Program-made: the position numbers and the translations under genes
Notes under the pieces: generated by a model
Told to the model about the DNA's origin: nothing
What the model saw: the letters and a program-made list of their open reading frames with translations, nothing else
Database searches by the model: none
Part shown: positions 17,683-26,961 of the stretch, piece after piece
How the letters are laid out: each line of letters starts with the position of its first letter
How positions within the stretch are numbered: the stretch's first letter is position 1
Source of the DNA: JAPOXR01 sp965199765
Lineage (GTDB): Bacteria; Pseudomonadota; Alphaproteobacteria; Rhodobacterales; Rhodobacteraceae
DNA length: 64,000 nt
Reading direction: 5' to 3'
Assembly: GCA_965199765.1 (NCBI GenBank)
Contig: CBDATC010000002.1
Coordinates: 62,001 to 126,000 of the forward strand

Positions 17683-18459
17683 ATGAATATCTGGCGGGAC
17701 GGTCCCAGTCGGCGGATTCTTGACATCGTCGACAGCACCAACGCCGAGGCGAAGCGGTCCGCATCTGAGATAGAAATTCCAACTTGGATCCTGGCCCACC
17801 GCCAAACGGCGGGGGTTGGAAGAATGGGCAGGGCTTGGTCCTCGTTGCCAGGCAACCTGCACGCGACGCTGGCCTTGCCGCTGGAAGACTCGAAATCGGC
17901 TGCCTTGAGATCATTTTTGTCTGGGCTGGCGCTGCGCGACTGTTGCGTGGGACTTGCCGGCCGATCAGAGCAATTCAAGCTCAAATGGCCTAATGACCTG
18001 CTTCTCAATCGCGGCAAGCTTGCTGGCATTCTTCTAGAATGCCTCCCGCGGCCAGGCGGAGCTCTTCTGTTAATTGGATTTGGAGTGAATCTTGCGGATG
18101 CTCCGAACATTGTCGGGGCATCCGACGGCAAAAGACCGCGCCCGGTAAGTTTTGTGGGAGAAACAGGGATTTTGATCAATCCTTTGGATTTTCTTCGGAA
18201 CCTGTCCCGCTCCTATGCAAAGCGCGAGCATCAGCTGCAGGAACAGGGATTTTCACCTCTGCGCGCAGCATGGATGTCATGTGCGGAAGGCTTGGGCGAG
18301 CATGTAACGGTTCAGTTGCCGGACCGCCGATTGCACGGCCTTTTTGAAACCATAGATGAAGTCGGAAATGCAATCATTGTTGAAGGCGGCAAGCGGACGC
18401 CGATCACAGCCGGAGAGATGATACCGACAGCAGGGGGTCCAGGTGCTGCTGGCTATTGA
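17683..18459 (+). CDS. birA: Biotin--[acetyl-CoA-carboxylase] ligase
   Basis: Attaches biotin to the carboxyl carrier protein of acetyl-CoA carboxylase. The protein (258 residues) begins directly with the catalytic domain: DSTNAEAKR, the biotinyl-AMP loop TAGVGRMGRAWSSLPGN and LKWPNDLLL are visible, then a small C-terminal SH3-like domain. There is no N-terminal helix-turn-helix, so it is the group I type that cannot repress the biotin operon. Its ATG follows the nuoN stop without a gap. The nuoN-birA-coaX-rnj order is known from other alphaproteobacteria. Confidence 0.93.
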   Translation: MNIWRDGPSRRILDIVDSTNAEAKRSASEIEIPTWILAHRQTAGVGRMGRAWSSLPGNLHATLALPLEDSKSAALRSFLSGLALRDCCVGLAGRSEQFKLKWPNDLLLNRGKLAGILLECLPRPGGALLLIGFGVNLADAPNIVGASDGKRPRPVSFVGETGILINPLDFLRNLSRSYAKREHQLQEQGFSPLRAAWMSCAEGLGEHVTVQLPDRRLHGLFETIDEVGNAIIVEGGKRTPITAGEMIPTAGGPGAAGY

Positions 18460-19219
18460 TGCAGGAAATACCAACACCGTCTTCGCAGTGCTCGACGAAG
18501 GGGTTCTTGTGCAGCAATGGCGATGCGCCACAGACGATGGACGGACCGGTGACGAATACTTTGTTTGGCTGTCCACTTTGATGAAGCAAAGCGGAATTGG
18601 ATCCATTGGTGGAGTGGTGATTGCGTCGGTTGTTCCGAATACGCTTTTCCACCTTAAATCGCTGTGTCGGCGCTATTTTGGATTGGAACCTCTCGTCATT
18701 GGCAGCTCGAATTGTCGACTTCCCGTTAAAGCCCGGGTTGATGAGGGCACGCATGTCGGTGCGGACCGGTTGGTGAATGCCGCTGCGGCATTTGATATCT
18801 ATGGCGGCGATCTGATCGTCGTGGATTTTGGCACAGCGACCAATTTCGACGTCGTAGACACCGATGGCGCGTATATCGGCGGCGCGATCGCGCCTGGAGT
18901 CGAGCTGTCAGTGCGCGGTTTGCATGAAGCGGCAGCCGCATTGCCGCATGTTGAAGTCGCACGCCCGGAGCGGGTTGTCGGAGCGAACACCCGGGATTGT
19001 ATGCACACAGGGATTTATTGGGGATATGTTGGTATGGTGGAGGGTATTTGCAGCCGCATCCGCCGGGAGCGAAATCGGACCATGCAAGTCATCGGCACAG
19101 GCGGACTCAGTGCGCTTTTTGGTCGGGAACCGTCGGTTTTTGACCATGTGAACGGTGATCTCACTGTTCGAGGCCTATCAATCGTATATGCTTTCAACAC
19201 GGCAGATTGCAGTGACTAA
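18443..19219 (+). CDS. coaX: Type III pantothenate kinase
   Basis: Catalyses the first step of coenzyme A synthesis, pantothenate to 4'-phosphopantothenate. CoaX-type features are the N-terminal phosphate loop LLAIDAGNTNTVFAVLDEG, GADRLVNAAAAFDIYGGD and DFGTATNFDVVD with conserved Asp residues. It has 258 residues and starts at GTG 18443, 17 bases inside birA. Being of type III, it is expected to be insensitive to CoA feedback and to need a monovalent cation, as known for the family. Confidence 0.94.
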   Translation: MLLAIDAGNTNTVFAVLDEGVLVQQWRCATDDGRTGDEYFVWLSTLMKQSGIGSIGGVVIASVVPNTLFHLKSLCRRYFGLEPLVIGSSNCRLPVKARVDEGTHVGADRLVNAAAAFDIYGGDLIVVDFGTATNFDVVDTDGAYIGGAIAPGVELSVRGLHEAAAALPHVEVARPERVVGANTRDCMHTGIYWGYVGMVEGICSRIRRERNRTMQVIGTGGLSALFGREPSVFDHVNGDLTVRGLSIVYAFNTADCSD

Positions 19220-20867
19220 GGATCGATTCGTCTACATGCCTCTCGGAGGCGCGGGTGAAATCGGAATGAATATGTATGTCTATGGGTGCGGTCCAAAGGG
19301 CAGAGAACAGTTCGTTCTGGTCGATGCTGGAGTGATGTTTCCTGACATGGAGACAAGCCCAGGAGTTGCTCTCATATTCCCTGACATCAATTGGCTTAAG
19401 AAGCACGCTGGGAGGATCAGGGGAATCTTTCTGACCCATGCCCATGAGGACCACATCGGAGCGATTCCTCAGGTGCTGCGCCATGTCCAAGCGCCTGTCT
19501 TTGCGCGCCGATTCACCGCCAAGATCATCAGCAAAAAGCTTGCAGAAGAAGAGATGCCGACCAGCGCGGTGCGGGTTGTGGAGAATCTTCATAGACCAAT
19601 ACAAATCGCACCATTCAAGATCAAATTTGTTCCGGTGCCGCATTCGATTCCCGAGGCCTCTGCGCTGTTCATCGAATCGCCGCTGGGCCGAGTGCTGCAC
19701 ACCGGCGACTTCAAATTCGATCAAAGCCCGATCAACGGCACCCCGTTTGACCAAGGGGCGTGGACTGCGTTTGGCGATACCGGGATTGACGCGATGATGT
19801 GCGATTCGACAAATGTGTTTGTCGACCGGCCTGGCCGATCAGAGTCGAGCATCTATCCGGCGATCACCGATTTGTTTGCTGAGGCAAAGGGCACGATTGC
19901 GGCGACCACATTTGCATCGAATGTCGAGCGGGTGCGTCAGTTGGCCATATTGGCGGGGAGTCACGGGCGCTCGGTGGTGCTTCTCGGCCGTGCCATGCAT
20001 ACAATGGTTGATGCGGCTCTCAAAACCCGCGTCATCGAAGACTTTCCGCCTTTCATTGAGCCGGAAGAGGCATTGACGATGCCGCGCAACAGAGTTTTGC
20101 TGCTGACCACCGGCAGCCAAGGGGAGCCGCGCTCGGCAACGTCGCATCTATCGAGAGGCAAATTCCGCGGCTTTCACTTGACCGCAGGCGATATTGTTTT
20201 GATTTCATCACGGACGATTCCCGGAAATGAACGAGCGGTTGCGCGGGTCGTTAACAGTTTTTCCGAAGCGGGTGTGAAAGTCATTGAGGATCACAACGAA
20301 ATCTACCATGTGTCAGGTCACGCCAACCGTCATGATCTCAAAGTTCTGCAGGACTTGGTAAGGCCAAAGCTGGTGGTGCCGATGCATGGCGAACACAGGC
20401 ATTTGGTAGAGCATGCGGAATTGGCTCGCTTGAACGGAATAAGAGCCGCAGTCGTGCCGAACGGTGCTTTGCTCAACATCATGAATGGCGAAATCATCAA
20501 CGAGCGCGCTGGGGAAAACGGCCGGCTGTACAAGGACGGCAGCGGTCCGATTCAGGAAAACTGGGATGCGGTTCAGGAACGGTTGAATATGGCAAGATTC
20601 GGCGTCGTCGTGGTTTCCGCCGTTTTCGGGAGTCATTTCGCTGACGCTGTGATCGATGTGCGATGTATCGGATTGGGGTCAGATCCAGCCCGGCCTGCCG
20701 ACAAGCTGATTGCTGAAGCAGTGGAAGATCACTTAAGCGGATTGGAAGAGCTGAACAGACTGTCCTTTGATAAAGTTGAGCGTGAGATCTCAATCGCGGC
20801 CCGAAGAGCGGCCATGCAGACAACCGGGAAAAAACCGCTGATCAGGGTGATGATGTGCAGACTTTGA
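19212..20867 (+). CDS. rnj: Ribonuclease J
   Basis: Metallo-beta-lactamase/beta-CASP ribonuclease with 5'-3' exo- and endonuclease activity in RNA processing. The zinc motif THAHEDHIGA is complete; PLGGAGEIGMNMYVYG, HTGDFKFDQSP, DSTNVF and the C-terminal VVPMHGEHRHL are further family blocks. I favour GTG 19212, because the product then begins like other alphaproteobacterial RNase J proteins; ATG 19188 or 19155 would add 8 or 19 residues. The start overlaps the coaX end by 8 bases. It converges on a helicase gene 10 bases downstream. Confidence 0.92.
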   Translation: MTKDRFVYMPLGGAGEIGMNMYVYGCGPKGREQFVLVDAGVMFPDMETSPGVALIFPDINWLKKHAGRIRGIFLTHAHEDHIGAIPQVLRHVQAPVFARRFTAKIISKKLAEEEMPTSAVRVVENLHRPIQIAPFKIKFVPVPHSIPEASALFIESPLGRVLHTGDFKFDQSPINGTPFDQGAWTAFGDTGIDAMMCDSTNVFVDRPGRSESSIYPAITDLFAEAKGTIAATTFASNVERVRQLAILAGSHGRSVVLLGRAMHTMVDAALKTRVIEDFPPFIEPEEALTMPRNRVLLLTTGSQGEPRSATSHLSRGKFRGFHLTAGDIVLISSRTIPGNERAVARVVNSFSEAGVKVIEDHNEIYHVSGHANRHDLKVLQDLVRPKLVVPMHGEHRHLVEHAELARLNGIRAAVVPNGALLNIMNGEIINERAGENGRLYKDGSGPIQENWDAVQERLNMARFGVVVVSAVFGSHFADAVIDVRCIGLGSDPARPADKLIAEAVEDHLSGLEELNRLSFDKVEREISIAARRAAMQTTGKKPLIRVMMCRL

Positions 20868-20876
20868 AACTGTGAT

Positions 20877-22256
20877 TTAAACGGCGGCGCGCCCGCCGAA
20901 ATTTCGCTTCAAAAAGTTCGGAACATGGTCGCCCATTCCGACTACGGGAAGGTTCGACTGAGAATGATCCTGTCCTCCATTTGCGTCGGGATCGTTCGGC
21001 TCAACCGTGTCAGTTGATTTCAGCTTGGCTGAAGAAGGCTTCGCCCGCTTTCGCTTTTTGTGCGCTTTGGACTTGGGACCGGGCGGTTCATGATTCACTG
21101 ACTCGGAATGGGATTGTGTTTCATCACGCTCGATTTTGCAGCCGGACAGTCTTTCTATCGCCGCCAGTTTCTTGGTTTGGAGAGGCGTTACAATGGTAAC
21201 CGCGGCGCCTTGACGACCAGCTCTTCCCGTTCGTCCTATTCGGTGCACATAGTCTTCCGGGCTAACGGGAACATCGAAATTGAAGACGTGGCTGACATTC
21301 GGGATATCAAGCCCGCGCGCCGCGACATCGGACGCGATCAGAAATCGAATTGCGCCTTCTCGAAACCTTCTTAACACATCGAGCCGAACAGTCTGATCCA
21401 AGTCTCCGTGTATGGCCGCGCAATCGAATTTATGGGTTTTCATTGATTGGTAAAGAATATCAACATCCGATTTGCGGTTGCAGAAAATGATGCCGTTGGT
21501 GATTTCGTCGCTAAGCTCCGAAATCGCATGGCGCAGCACAGCGCGCTTTTCTTTGAATTCCTCTTTTTTCTTGCGGGGCGTGAACAACAAGGCGGTTTGC
21601 GCAATGTTGTCTGACACCGTCGACTGGCGAGTAACGGCAACGCGTTCCGGATTGGAAAGAAATTCATTGGTGATTCGTTCGATTTCCGGAGGCATCGTTG
21701 CGGAAAAGAAAAGTGTTTGACGGATGAAGGGCGTTAACCGGAAAATTTGTTCGATGTCGGGAATGAAGCCCATGTCAAGCATTCGGTCAGCTTCGTCCAC
21801 GACCATGATTTCGACTCCCGATAACAGCAGTCGGCCGCGGTTAAAGTGATCGAGCAGTCGGCCGGGAGTTGCGATGAGCACGTCCACGCCGCGGTCGATC
21901 AGGGCAAGCTGTTCGGCAAAGGACACGCCGCCGATCAACAGGCCCATGCTGAGTTTGGAATTGGCGGCGTAGGTCTGAAAGCTTTCGGCCACTTGCATGG
22001 CGAGTTCGCGAGTTGGGGCCAAGACTAGCGAGCGGGGCATCCGGGCCCGTGCGCGCCCCTTGGATAGGGCTGCGATCATCGGCAGCACGAATGAGGCCGT
22101 TTTGCCGGTTCCGGTTTGCGCGATGCCCAGGATGTCGCGACCCTTAAGGGCAGGAGGGATCGCTTGCTCCTGAATCGGGGTGGGATGTTCATAGCCAGCA
22201 GCTTTGACCGCGGCCAGAAGTGTGGAATCAAATCCAAAATCGTCGAAATTCGTCAT
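20877..22256 (-). CDS. DEAD-box ATP-dependent RNA helicase
   Basis: RhlE-like DEAD-box RNA helicase of about 459 residues. The Q motif GYEHPTPIQEQAIP, Walker A AQTGTGKT, PTRELA, VVDEADRM, the SAT motif FFSATMP and the C-terminal HRIGRTGRAGR are all intact. After about residue 375 the protein has a polar, Lys-rich tail (KSKAHKKRKRAKPSS), typical for RNA binding. I start at the ATG 22256 (TNFDDFGFDS), as the 13 upstream residues are not family-like. The exact role (ribosome assembly or mRNA decay) is open; it converges on rnj. Confidence 0.92.
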   Translation of the reverse strand: MTNFDDFGFDSTLLAAVKAAGYEHPTPIQEQAIPPALKGRDILGIAQTGTGKTASFVLPMIAALSKGRARARMPRSLVLAPTRELAMQVAESFQTYAANSKLSMGLLIGGVSFAEQLALIDRGVDVLIATPGRLLDHFNRGRLLLSGVEIMVVDEADRMLDMGFIPDIEQIFRLTPFIRQTLFFSATMPPEIERITNEFLSNPERVAVTRQSTVSDNIAQTALLFTPRKKKEEFKEKRAVLRHAISELSDEITNGIIFCNRKSDVDILYQSMKTHKFDCAAIHGDLDQTVRLDVLRRFREGAIRFLIASDVAARGLDIPNVSHVFNFDVPVSPEDYVHRIGRTGRAGRQGAAVTIVTPLQTKKLAAIERLSGCKIERDETQSHSESVNHEPPGPKSKAHKKRKRAKPSSAKLKSTDTVEPNDPDANGGQDHSQSNLPVVGMGDHVPNFLKRNFGGRAAV

Positions 22257-22514
22257 AAAATCTTTCTGTATCCGAAGCCTTCTTGCGCAATGCATTGCAA
22301 ACGGTGCGGCTGCGGAGTTTTCATGCGCTGCATCTAGGATATCCGTACCAAAAGGTCAATGCATGCGGACTTTTTCCCACCCGTCTGTTTCTGCAAAATC
22401 ACGCGGCCGATGATTGGCGAACCCGCATCGCCGATCCCAAATCGCATATCAGAACCAGTTGACCTTCTCCGATGTCCGGTTAATTTGCAGCGCGCTATAT
22501 GAGGAGACGGAATC

Positions 22515-23294
22515 ATGGATTTGGGAATCAAGGGAAAATGGGCAATCGTATGCGCATCATCAAAAGGATTGGGTCGCGGCTGCGCGGAAGCTTTGGCGGA
22601 TGCAGGTGTCAATCTTGTGATGTGCGCGCGCGGCGCTGAAACTCTCGAAAGGGCTGCCGAAACAATCAGGGTGGACAGCGGCGTTGAGGTCAGGACCGCT
22701 GCCGTTGACATCACGACCGCAGAAGGGAGAGATGCGGTTTTGGCTCTTTGCAATGAGCCGGATATACTTGTGACGAATGCTGGCGGACCACCGCCGGGGT
22801 ATTGGCAAGATTGGAACCGAGACGATTTTATCGCAGCTATCGATGCCAATATGCTGACCCCGATTGATCTAATGAAGCGAACGCTTCCGACAATGATGGA
22901 ACGCGGATGGGGTCGTGTCGTCAATATCACTTCGATGGCGGTGCGGGCTCCGGTCGCAGTGCTGGGACTTTCTAATTGCGCGCGCTCCGGTCTTACCGGT
23001 TATGTTGCCGGAACGGCGCGTCAAGTGGCTCAGCATGGTGTGACAATCAACAACTTGCTGCCCGGTATCCATGACACTGACCGTGCTGTTGCGCTTGATG
23101 CCGGAGCAGCCGAGGCGCAGAGCAGCACGCCGGAAGCAATCCGAAAGGCTCGTGAAACAAGCATCCCGGCAAGACGCTATGGCACCGCTGTTGAATTCGG
23201 CGCGACCTGTGCGTTTCTTTGCTCAAAGCATGCTTCATATCTTGTCGGCCAAAACATCTTGCATGACGGTGGAACGGTCAATCTTACGATGTAG
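22515..23294 (+). CDS. SDR family oxidoreductase with altered catalytic site
   Basis: 259-residue short-chain dehydrogenase/reductase fold, closest by eye to the 3-oxoacyl-ACP-reductase-like group. The cofactor loop reads SSKGLGRGCAEAL and NAGGPPPG replaces the usual NNAG. The catalytic YxxxK is not present: the aligned segment LGLSNCARSGL has Ser and Arg at those places, while the catalytic-Ser segment NITSMAV remains. I recall an SDR subfamily with this LSNxxRxGL signature, so this is probably a family trait and not a mutation. Substrate unknown. A good binding site GAGGAGA precedes the ATG. Confidence 0.88.
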   Translation: MDLGIKGKWAIVCASSKGLGRGCAEALADAGVNLVMCARGAETLERAAETIRVDSGVEVRTAAVDITTAEGRDAVLALCNEPDILVTNAGGPPPGYWQDWNRDDFIAAIDANMLTPIDLMKRTLPTMMERGWGRVVNITSMAVRAPVAVLGLSNCARSGLTGYVAGTARQVAQHGVTINNLLPGIHDTDRAVALDAGAAEAQSSTPEAIRKARETSIPARRYGTAVEFGATCAFLCSKHASYLVGQNILHDGGTVNLTM

Positions 23295-23391
23295 CCGCCG
23301 AAAGGTTCGATGGTCGATTACAATGCATGAAGAGGACAACAGTAAATTGAATGCAAAGCGACCGGCTGACCGATCGCCGTTCTGAGCAGGC

Positions 23392-24402
23392 TCATTGTTT
23401 GGTCGCGGGGAATCTGCGTTCCTGTCTCACCTTCAAGCGACGTTCCATTCGTTTCTGAGCTTCTTCAGTGCCGTCGTGCCAAGTGCCCATCCATTTGTCG
23501 AATGGCAGTGCTCCGTCAGCATAGTTGACCTCAAAGTATTTGTGATGGAGGTAGTGTGCAAAAGCATGCGTTGTGATGGCGCTGTGCTCGGCGGTTTCGA
23601 CTTTGTCGAAGCCGATATGCCCGACGATCGCCCCCGTTGCGCTGAGTTGGAAGTGATACAGCAGCAGCAGCGGATGCGAAGGAATGATCAAGTGCAGCAG
23701 TGTTCCGGACCAATAGATCAAATGCTCCCCCGGATGCATCGAGAGTGATGACCACGGGGAAGGGTTCACCGCGTTGTGGTGCACCGAATGAATCCAGCGG
23801 TAAAGCGGCGGAAAATGAAGGAAACGGTGCGTAAAGTAAAAGTGGGTTTCGTGAAATAATGGCAGGACCAATGCTAAAATGATCAGCCCGATGAAATTGC
23901 TGCTGAAGTCGACCCAAAGACCGATGTTGTTCGCCCAGCACCACAAGAGCATACATTCATAAGCCGTGCAGATCGGCATTCCGCTGATGAAAGTTCTCAG
24001 CGCATTATCCATGTCCTGGCGGCTAAAGAGAAAGGTTTTTGACCGTCGGTCAGCGGGAAAGGCTGGATTATATTTGAACCGCGTTCTCTGACGGCGCCGG
24101 ATATACAGGTGCAGTTCGAACGCGCCAAAGATCACCAAGGTGATCACGCTGTTTCTCAGAAAAATGAATAGAATCCAATCCAGTGAAAGCTGGGCCAGCT
24201 TGTCTGTCGAAGGGGTCAGGAAATTCCATACCAATAGAGCAATCACAAAGAAGGCGGCATTCCATGGCAGAAAGTAATCGGGCAACCAAAGAAGGACTTT
24301 CTTGGCGTTCCAAGGCCAATTGAGCAGCGGACCGCATTTTAATGGTTTGTTGGGCGTCCAATGGCCGCGCGGGTCGCGTTGTCCCCAGCGATTGTCATCC
24401 AT
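23392..24402 (-). CDS. Sterol desaturase / fatty acid hydroxylase family protein
   Basis: Integral membrane di-iron enzyme of the fatty acid hydroxylase superfamily, 336 residues. Four hydrophobic segments are interrupted by the histidine boxes HETHFYFTHRFLH, HSVHHN and HAFAHYLHHKYFE, which bind the iron pair. Members hydroxylate or desaturate lipids, sterols or carotenoids; the substrate cannot be told here. I start at ATG 24402, preceded by AAGGAG 7 bases upstream; the longer frame to 24450 lacks such a site. No neighbouring lipid genes help. Confidence 0.87.
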   Translation of the reverse strand: MDDNRWGQRDPRGHWTPNKPLKCGPLLNWPWNAKKVLLWLPDYFLPWNAAFFVIALLVWNFLTPSTDKLAQLSLDWILFIFLRNSVITLVIFGAFELHLYIRRRQRTRFKYNPAFPADRRSKTFLFSRQDMDNALRTFISGMPICTAYECMLLWCWANNIGLWVDFSSNFIGLIILALVLPLFHETHFYFTHRFLHFPPLYRWIHSVHHNAVNPSPWSSLSMHPGEHLIYWSGTLLHLIIPSHPLLLLYHFQLSATGAIVGHIGFDKVETAEHSAITTHAFAHYLHHKYFEVNYADGALPFDKWMGTWHDGTEEAQKRMERRLKVRQERRFPATKQ

Positions 24403-24795
24403 TCTGTGCTCCTTGCGGCGGAAGCGCGTTTCAAAGATCGTCCACCACACCGCGATCCATCAGAAATTTCTCAGTCTGATCCATCGCCTGCTGCACACAC
24501 ATCCTCTCGATGTCAAGAACATCGGATTAAACCGAGATGGACTTGGTGTTGGCACACTGCAGATATGAATATTCCCTTCTTTCTGGAAGTGTCGAGACAA
24601 GACAAGACCGAGCAACTATGGGACAACTCTCCCTTCATCGCATCGAACATGAGGACACGCACTGAGATTAGGAGCCAGCGGAAAAACAAAGCTTCACAGA
24701 ACATTAGGAACGGGTGTTGGCAGGAGTCGCGGTTGAACATTCACTTCAATTGAAAGGTGAATTCATCAATGCTAATATAATGTCGAGCAGTTTAA
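24403..24795. other. Intergenic region with operator-like palindrome
   Basis: This 393-base gap lies between the divergent desaturase and ABC genes. Apart from the palindrome and -10 box listed separately I see no gene, RNA or repeat in it. Confidence 0.6.
24739..24781 (+). promoter_or_regulatory. Palindrome and TATAAT box before ABC gene
   Basis: An inverted repeat with half-sites ATTCAC-TTCAA and TTGAA-AG-GTGAAT spans 24739-24762. A perfect TATAAT follows at 24776-24781. TTGAAA (24750-24755) inside the palindrome could act as -35, though the 20-base spacer is long. A regulator bound at the palindrome would control the ABC gene. Confidence 0.4.
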
Positions 24796-24819
24796 TTGGA
24801 CTATACAGCGAGATCGGCA

Positions 24820-25950
24820 GTGGCGGAAACCGCTCCAAGGCTTGAAATCAGCGATTTGTCCCGATGTCTCGGATCAAGATACGTGGTCTCTGACGTCGGT
24901 TTTTCCGTCGACACTGGTCAAGTGGTCTGCCTTCTGGGCCAGTCAGGCTGCGGCAAATCAACAATCCTGAGAATGATTGCCGGGGTTGATGAGCAGGATG
25001 CGGGTTGGGTGCGAATCGACGGGAAACTTGTTGCCGGCAACGGATTCAACGTGCCGCCGGAAAAGCGTTCGGTTGGTTTGATGTTTCAGGATTATGCGTT
25101 GTTTCCGCACCTCAGCGTCGCTGAGAATATCGCATTTGGCTTAGTCGGTGAACGGATGAACCGCCGCGCTCGAATCAAAGAACTGCTGGAGAAAATCGGT
25201 CTTTATTCCTTTAGAGACCAATTTCCGCACGAATTATCGGGAGGCGAACAGCAGCGGGTGGCGTTGGCAAGAGCTCTGGCCCCGCGCCCGCGCATTATGC
25301 TGCTTGACGAGCCGTTTTCGAGTTTCGATGACCGGCTTAGGGATGAGTTGCGTGAAGAAACTCTGGCGATTCTGCGCTCGGAAGGCGCAGCGGTACTGCT
25401 GGTGACGCATTTGCCGTCGGAAGCAATGCGGGTTGCGGACAAAATTGTTTTGATGCGTGAAGGCAGGATCGTGCAGCAGGGTACGCCGTTTGAGATTTAC
25501 AACAGCCCGGCGGACCGAACGACAGCCGGATTCTTTTCTGATTTGAATGTCATCCATGGAGTGGTCGATGATGCGCGGGTAACAACCGTATTCGGCGAAT
25601 TCGATGCGGCCGGATTGGTGGATGGGGCCGACGTGGAAATTGTCATTCGCCCGCAGCATGTGCGCATGGACTTCGACCGGGCCGGTCAGGGTCCGTCCCC
25701 GACCGTCAGCAACGGCGTCGCGGTGCGCGGCGTTGTGCTTCGGTCAACTTTTCTTGGTAATTCAAGCATGGTGGAGTTTGAAATCGACAGCAATGCGTTG
25801 ACTATCAAGGCCGTTGTGCCAACCGTTTTCCTGCCCAAAAAAGGACATGCATTCTGGCTTAGTTTGGCTCGGGAAAAGTGCTTTCTCTTTCCCTGCACCG
25901 TTCAAAGCCGGGTATCGAATCCCTACACCACAGAAGCACACGCGCAGTGA
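24820..25950 (+). CDS. ABC transporter ATP-binding protein, FbpC/PotA-like
   Basis: ATPase of an importer, 376 residues: ABC domain to about residue 235, then a C-terminal TOBE-like regulatory part (IVIRPQHVRMDF). Walker A GQSGCGKST, signature LSGGEQQRVALARAL, Walker B IMLLDEPFSSFD and the switch His in LLVTHLPSEA are intact. Overall it resembles ferric-iron (FbpC) or related ATPases. The GTG at 24820 follows GAGATCGG; a TTG at 24796 is possible but very close to the putative start of transcription. No permease or binding protein gene is nearby, so it is an orphan here and its substrate is unknown. Confidence 0.87.
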   Translation: MAETAPRLEISDLSRCLGSRYVVSDVGFSVDTGQVVCLLGQSGCGKSTILRMIAGVDEQDAGWVRIDGKLVAGNGFNVPPEKRSVGLMFQDYALFPHLSVAENIAFGLVGERMNRRARIKELLEKIGLYSFRDQFPHELSGGEQQRVALARALAPRPRIMLLDEPFSSFDDRLRDELREETLAILRSEGAAVLLVTHLPSEAMRVADKIVLMREGRIVQQGTPFEIYNSPADRTTAGFFSDLNVIHGVVDDARVTTVFGEFDAAGLVDGADVEIVIRPQHVRMDFDRAGQGPSPTVSNGVAVRGVVLRSTFLGNSSMVEFEIDSNALTIKAVVPTVFLPKKGHAFWLSLAREKCFLFPCTVQSRVSNPYTTEAHAQ

Positions 25951-26068
25951 TTCCGGTTTGCGGCGGGGAAATCAATGCGAATTCGGTGCAGTCAACAAAA
26001 CCCTTGGGCCCGTAGAGACTGTTTTGGATGGATAATGATCAGTCCCGGTTTCAAATGCTGTCATTTGG

Positions 26069-26096
26069 TTGCATTCTTTAGCAAAACGACTACATT
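26069..26096 (+). promoter_or_regulatory. Putative tatA promoter
   Basis: TTGCAT (26069-26074) and TACATT (26091-26096) with a 16-base spacer lie 109 bases before the tatA start codon. This is the best sigma-70-like pair in the gap between the ABC gene and tatA. Confidence 0.3.
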
Positions 26097-26204
26097 GTGT
26101 TAACTGGAAATCGAAGTTTGGAGGGCGTTTTCCAATGTCTGTGCTGAGTGAAGTTCAGCGGCACTGGACGATAAATCCGCAATAGGCTGCATTAGGAGAT
26201 AAAA

Positions 26205-26420
26205 ATGCTCAATAACATTGGTTTGCCGGGACTTCTGCTTATCGTGATTGTCGTGCTTGTTTTGTTTGGACGAGGCAAAATCGCGTCGCTGATGGGTGAG
26301 GTTGGCAAAGGAATCTCTTCCTTCAAGAAAGGGGTGCACGAGGGCAAGAAAGAGCTGGAAGCGGCGACCGCCGAAGAAGCGCAAACCTTCAAGGCAGAAG
26401 AAGAAAAGACTGTTTCCTGA
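26205..26420 (+). CDS. tatA: Sec-independent translocase protein TatA
   Basis: Pore-forming subunit of the twin-arginine export system, 71 residues. It shows the standard plan: one N-terminal membrane helix (GLPGLLLIVIVVLVLFG), the FGRGKIASLMGEVGKGISSF hinge and amphipathic helix, and a short charged tail. A clear AGGAG precedes the ATG. It is the first gene of tatABC; complex I is not itself a Tat substrate, so the neighbourhood gives no hint of specific cargo. Confidence 0.95.
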   Translation: MLNNIGLPGLLLIVIVVLVLFGRGKIASLMGEVGKGISSFKKGVHEGKKELEAATAEEAQTFKAEEEKTVS

Positions 26421-26439
26421 TCCTGCCGGATAACATGAA

Positions 26440-26961
26440 ATGTTTGATCTTGGCTGGACTGAACTCCTTCTGATCGGTGTTGTTGCCTTAATCGTCGTGG
26501 GGCCAAAGGATTTGCCTGGCATGTTCCGGGCACTTGGTAAATTCACAGCAAAAATGCGGGCAATGGCCCGCGAATTCCAGCGGGCAATGGACCAAGCGGC
26601 AGATGACAGCGGGGTCAACGAACTCGCCGCCGAGCTGAAAACAGCCGCCTCGGCAAAGAAACTCGGCTTAGACAGGCTGCAGGAATCGGCTCTGAAGTTC
26701 CAAAAGAACACACCGCAAAGCATCCTGAAAGATTCGGTGTTAGGTGAGAGGTCCAACAAAGAAGCGGCAAATGACGCGCCTCAGCCAGCCTCTGCTGACA
26801 AACCCAAAGCATCGCCTTCGCAGGAATTTGAGCCGTTTGTTCCCGATTCACCTGATGCCGAAGCAACCGGCGAAGCGACGACAAGCGTTCAGGAGTTGGC
26901 GAGTCCGGCTGGCGAAGATGAACCGGAATTGACCAAGGAAGCCGGCGACCTTCGGCAATGA
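26440..26961 (+). CDS. tatB: Sec-independent translocase protein TatB
   Basis: Substrate-receptor partner of TatC, 173 residues. The N-terminus MFDLGWTELLLIGVVALIVV with the conserved Glu in the membrane helix, then GPKDLPGMFRALGKF and the amphipathic helix, mark it as TatB. The C-terminal half is a long acidic, Pro/Ala-rich tail, usual for the family. It overlaps tatC by 4 bases. Confidence 0.94.
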   Translation: MFDLGWTELLLIGVVALIVVGPKDLPGMFRALGKFTAKMRAMAREFQRAMDQAADDSGVNELAAELKTAASAKKLGLDRLQESALKFQKNTPQSILKDSVLGERSNKEAANDAPQPASADKPKASPSQEFEPFVPDSPDAEATGEATTSVQELASPAGEDEPELTKEAGDLRQ

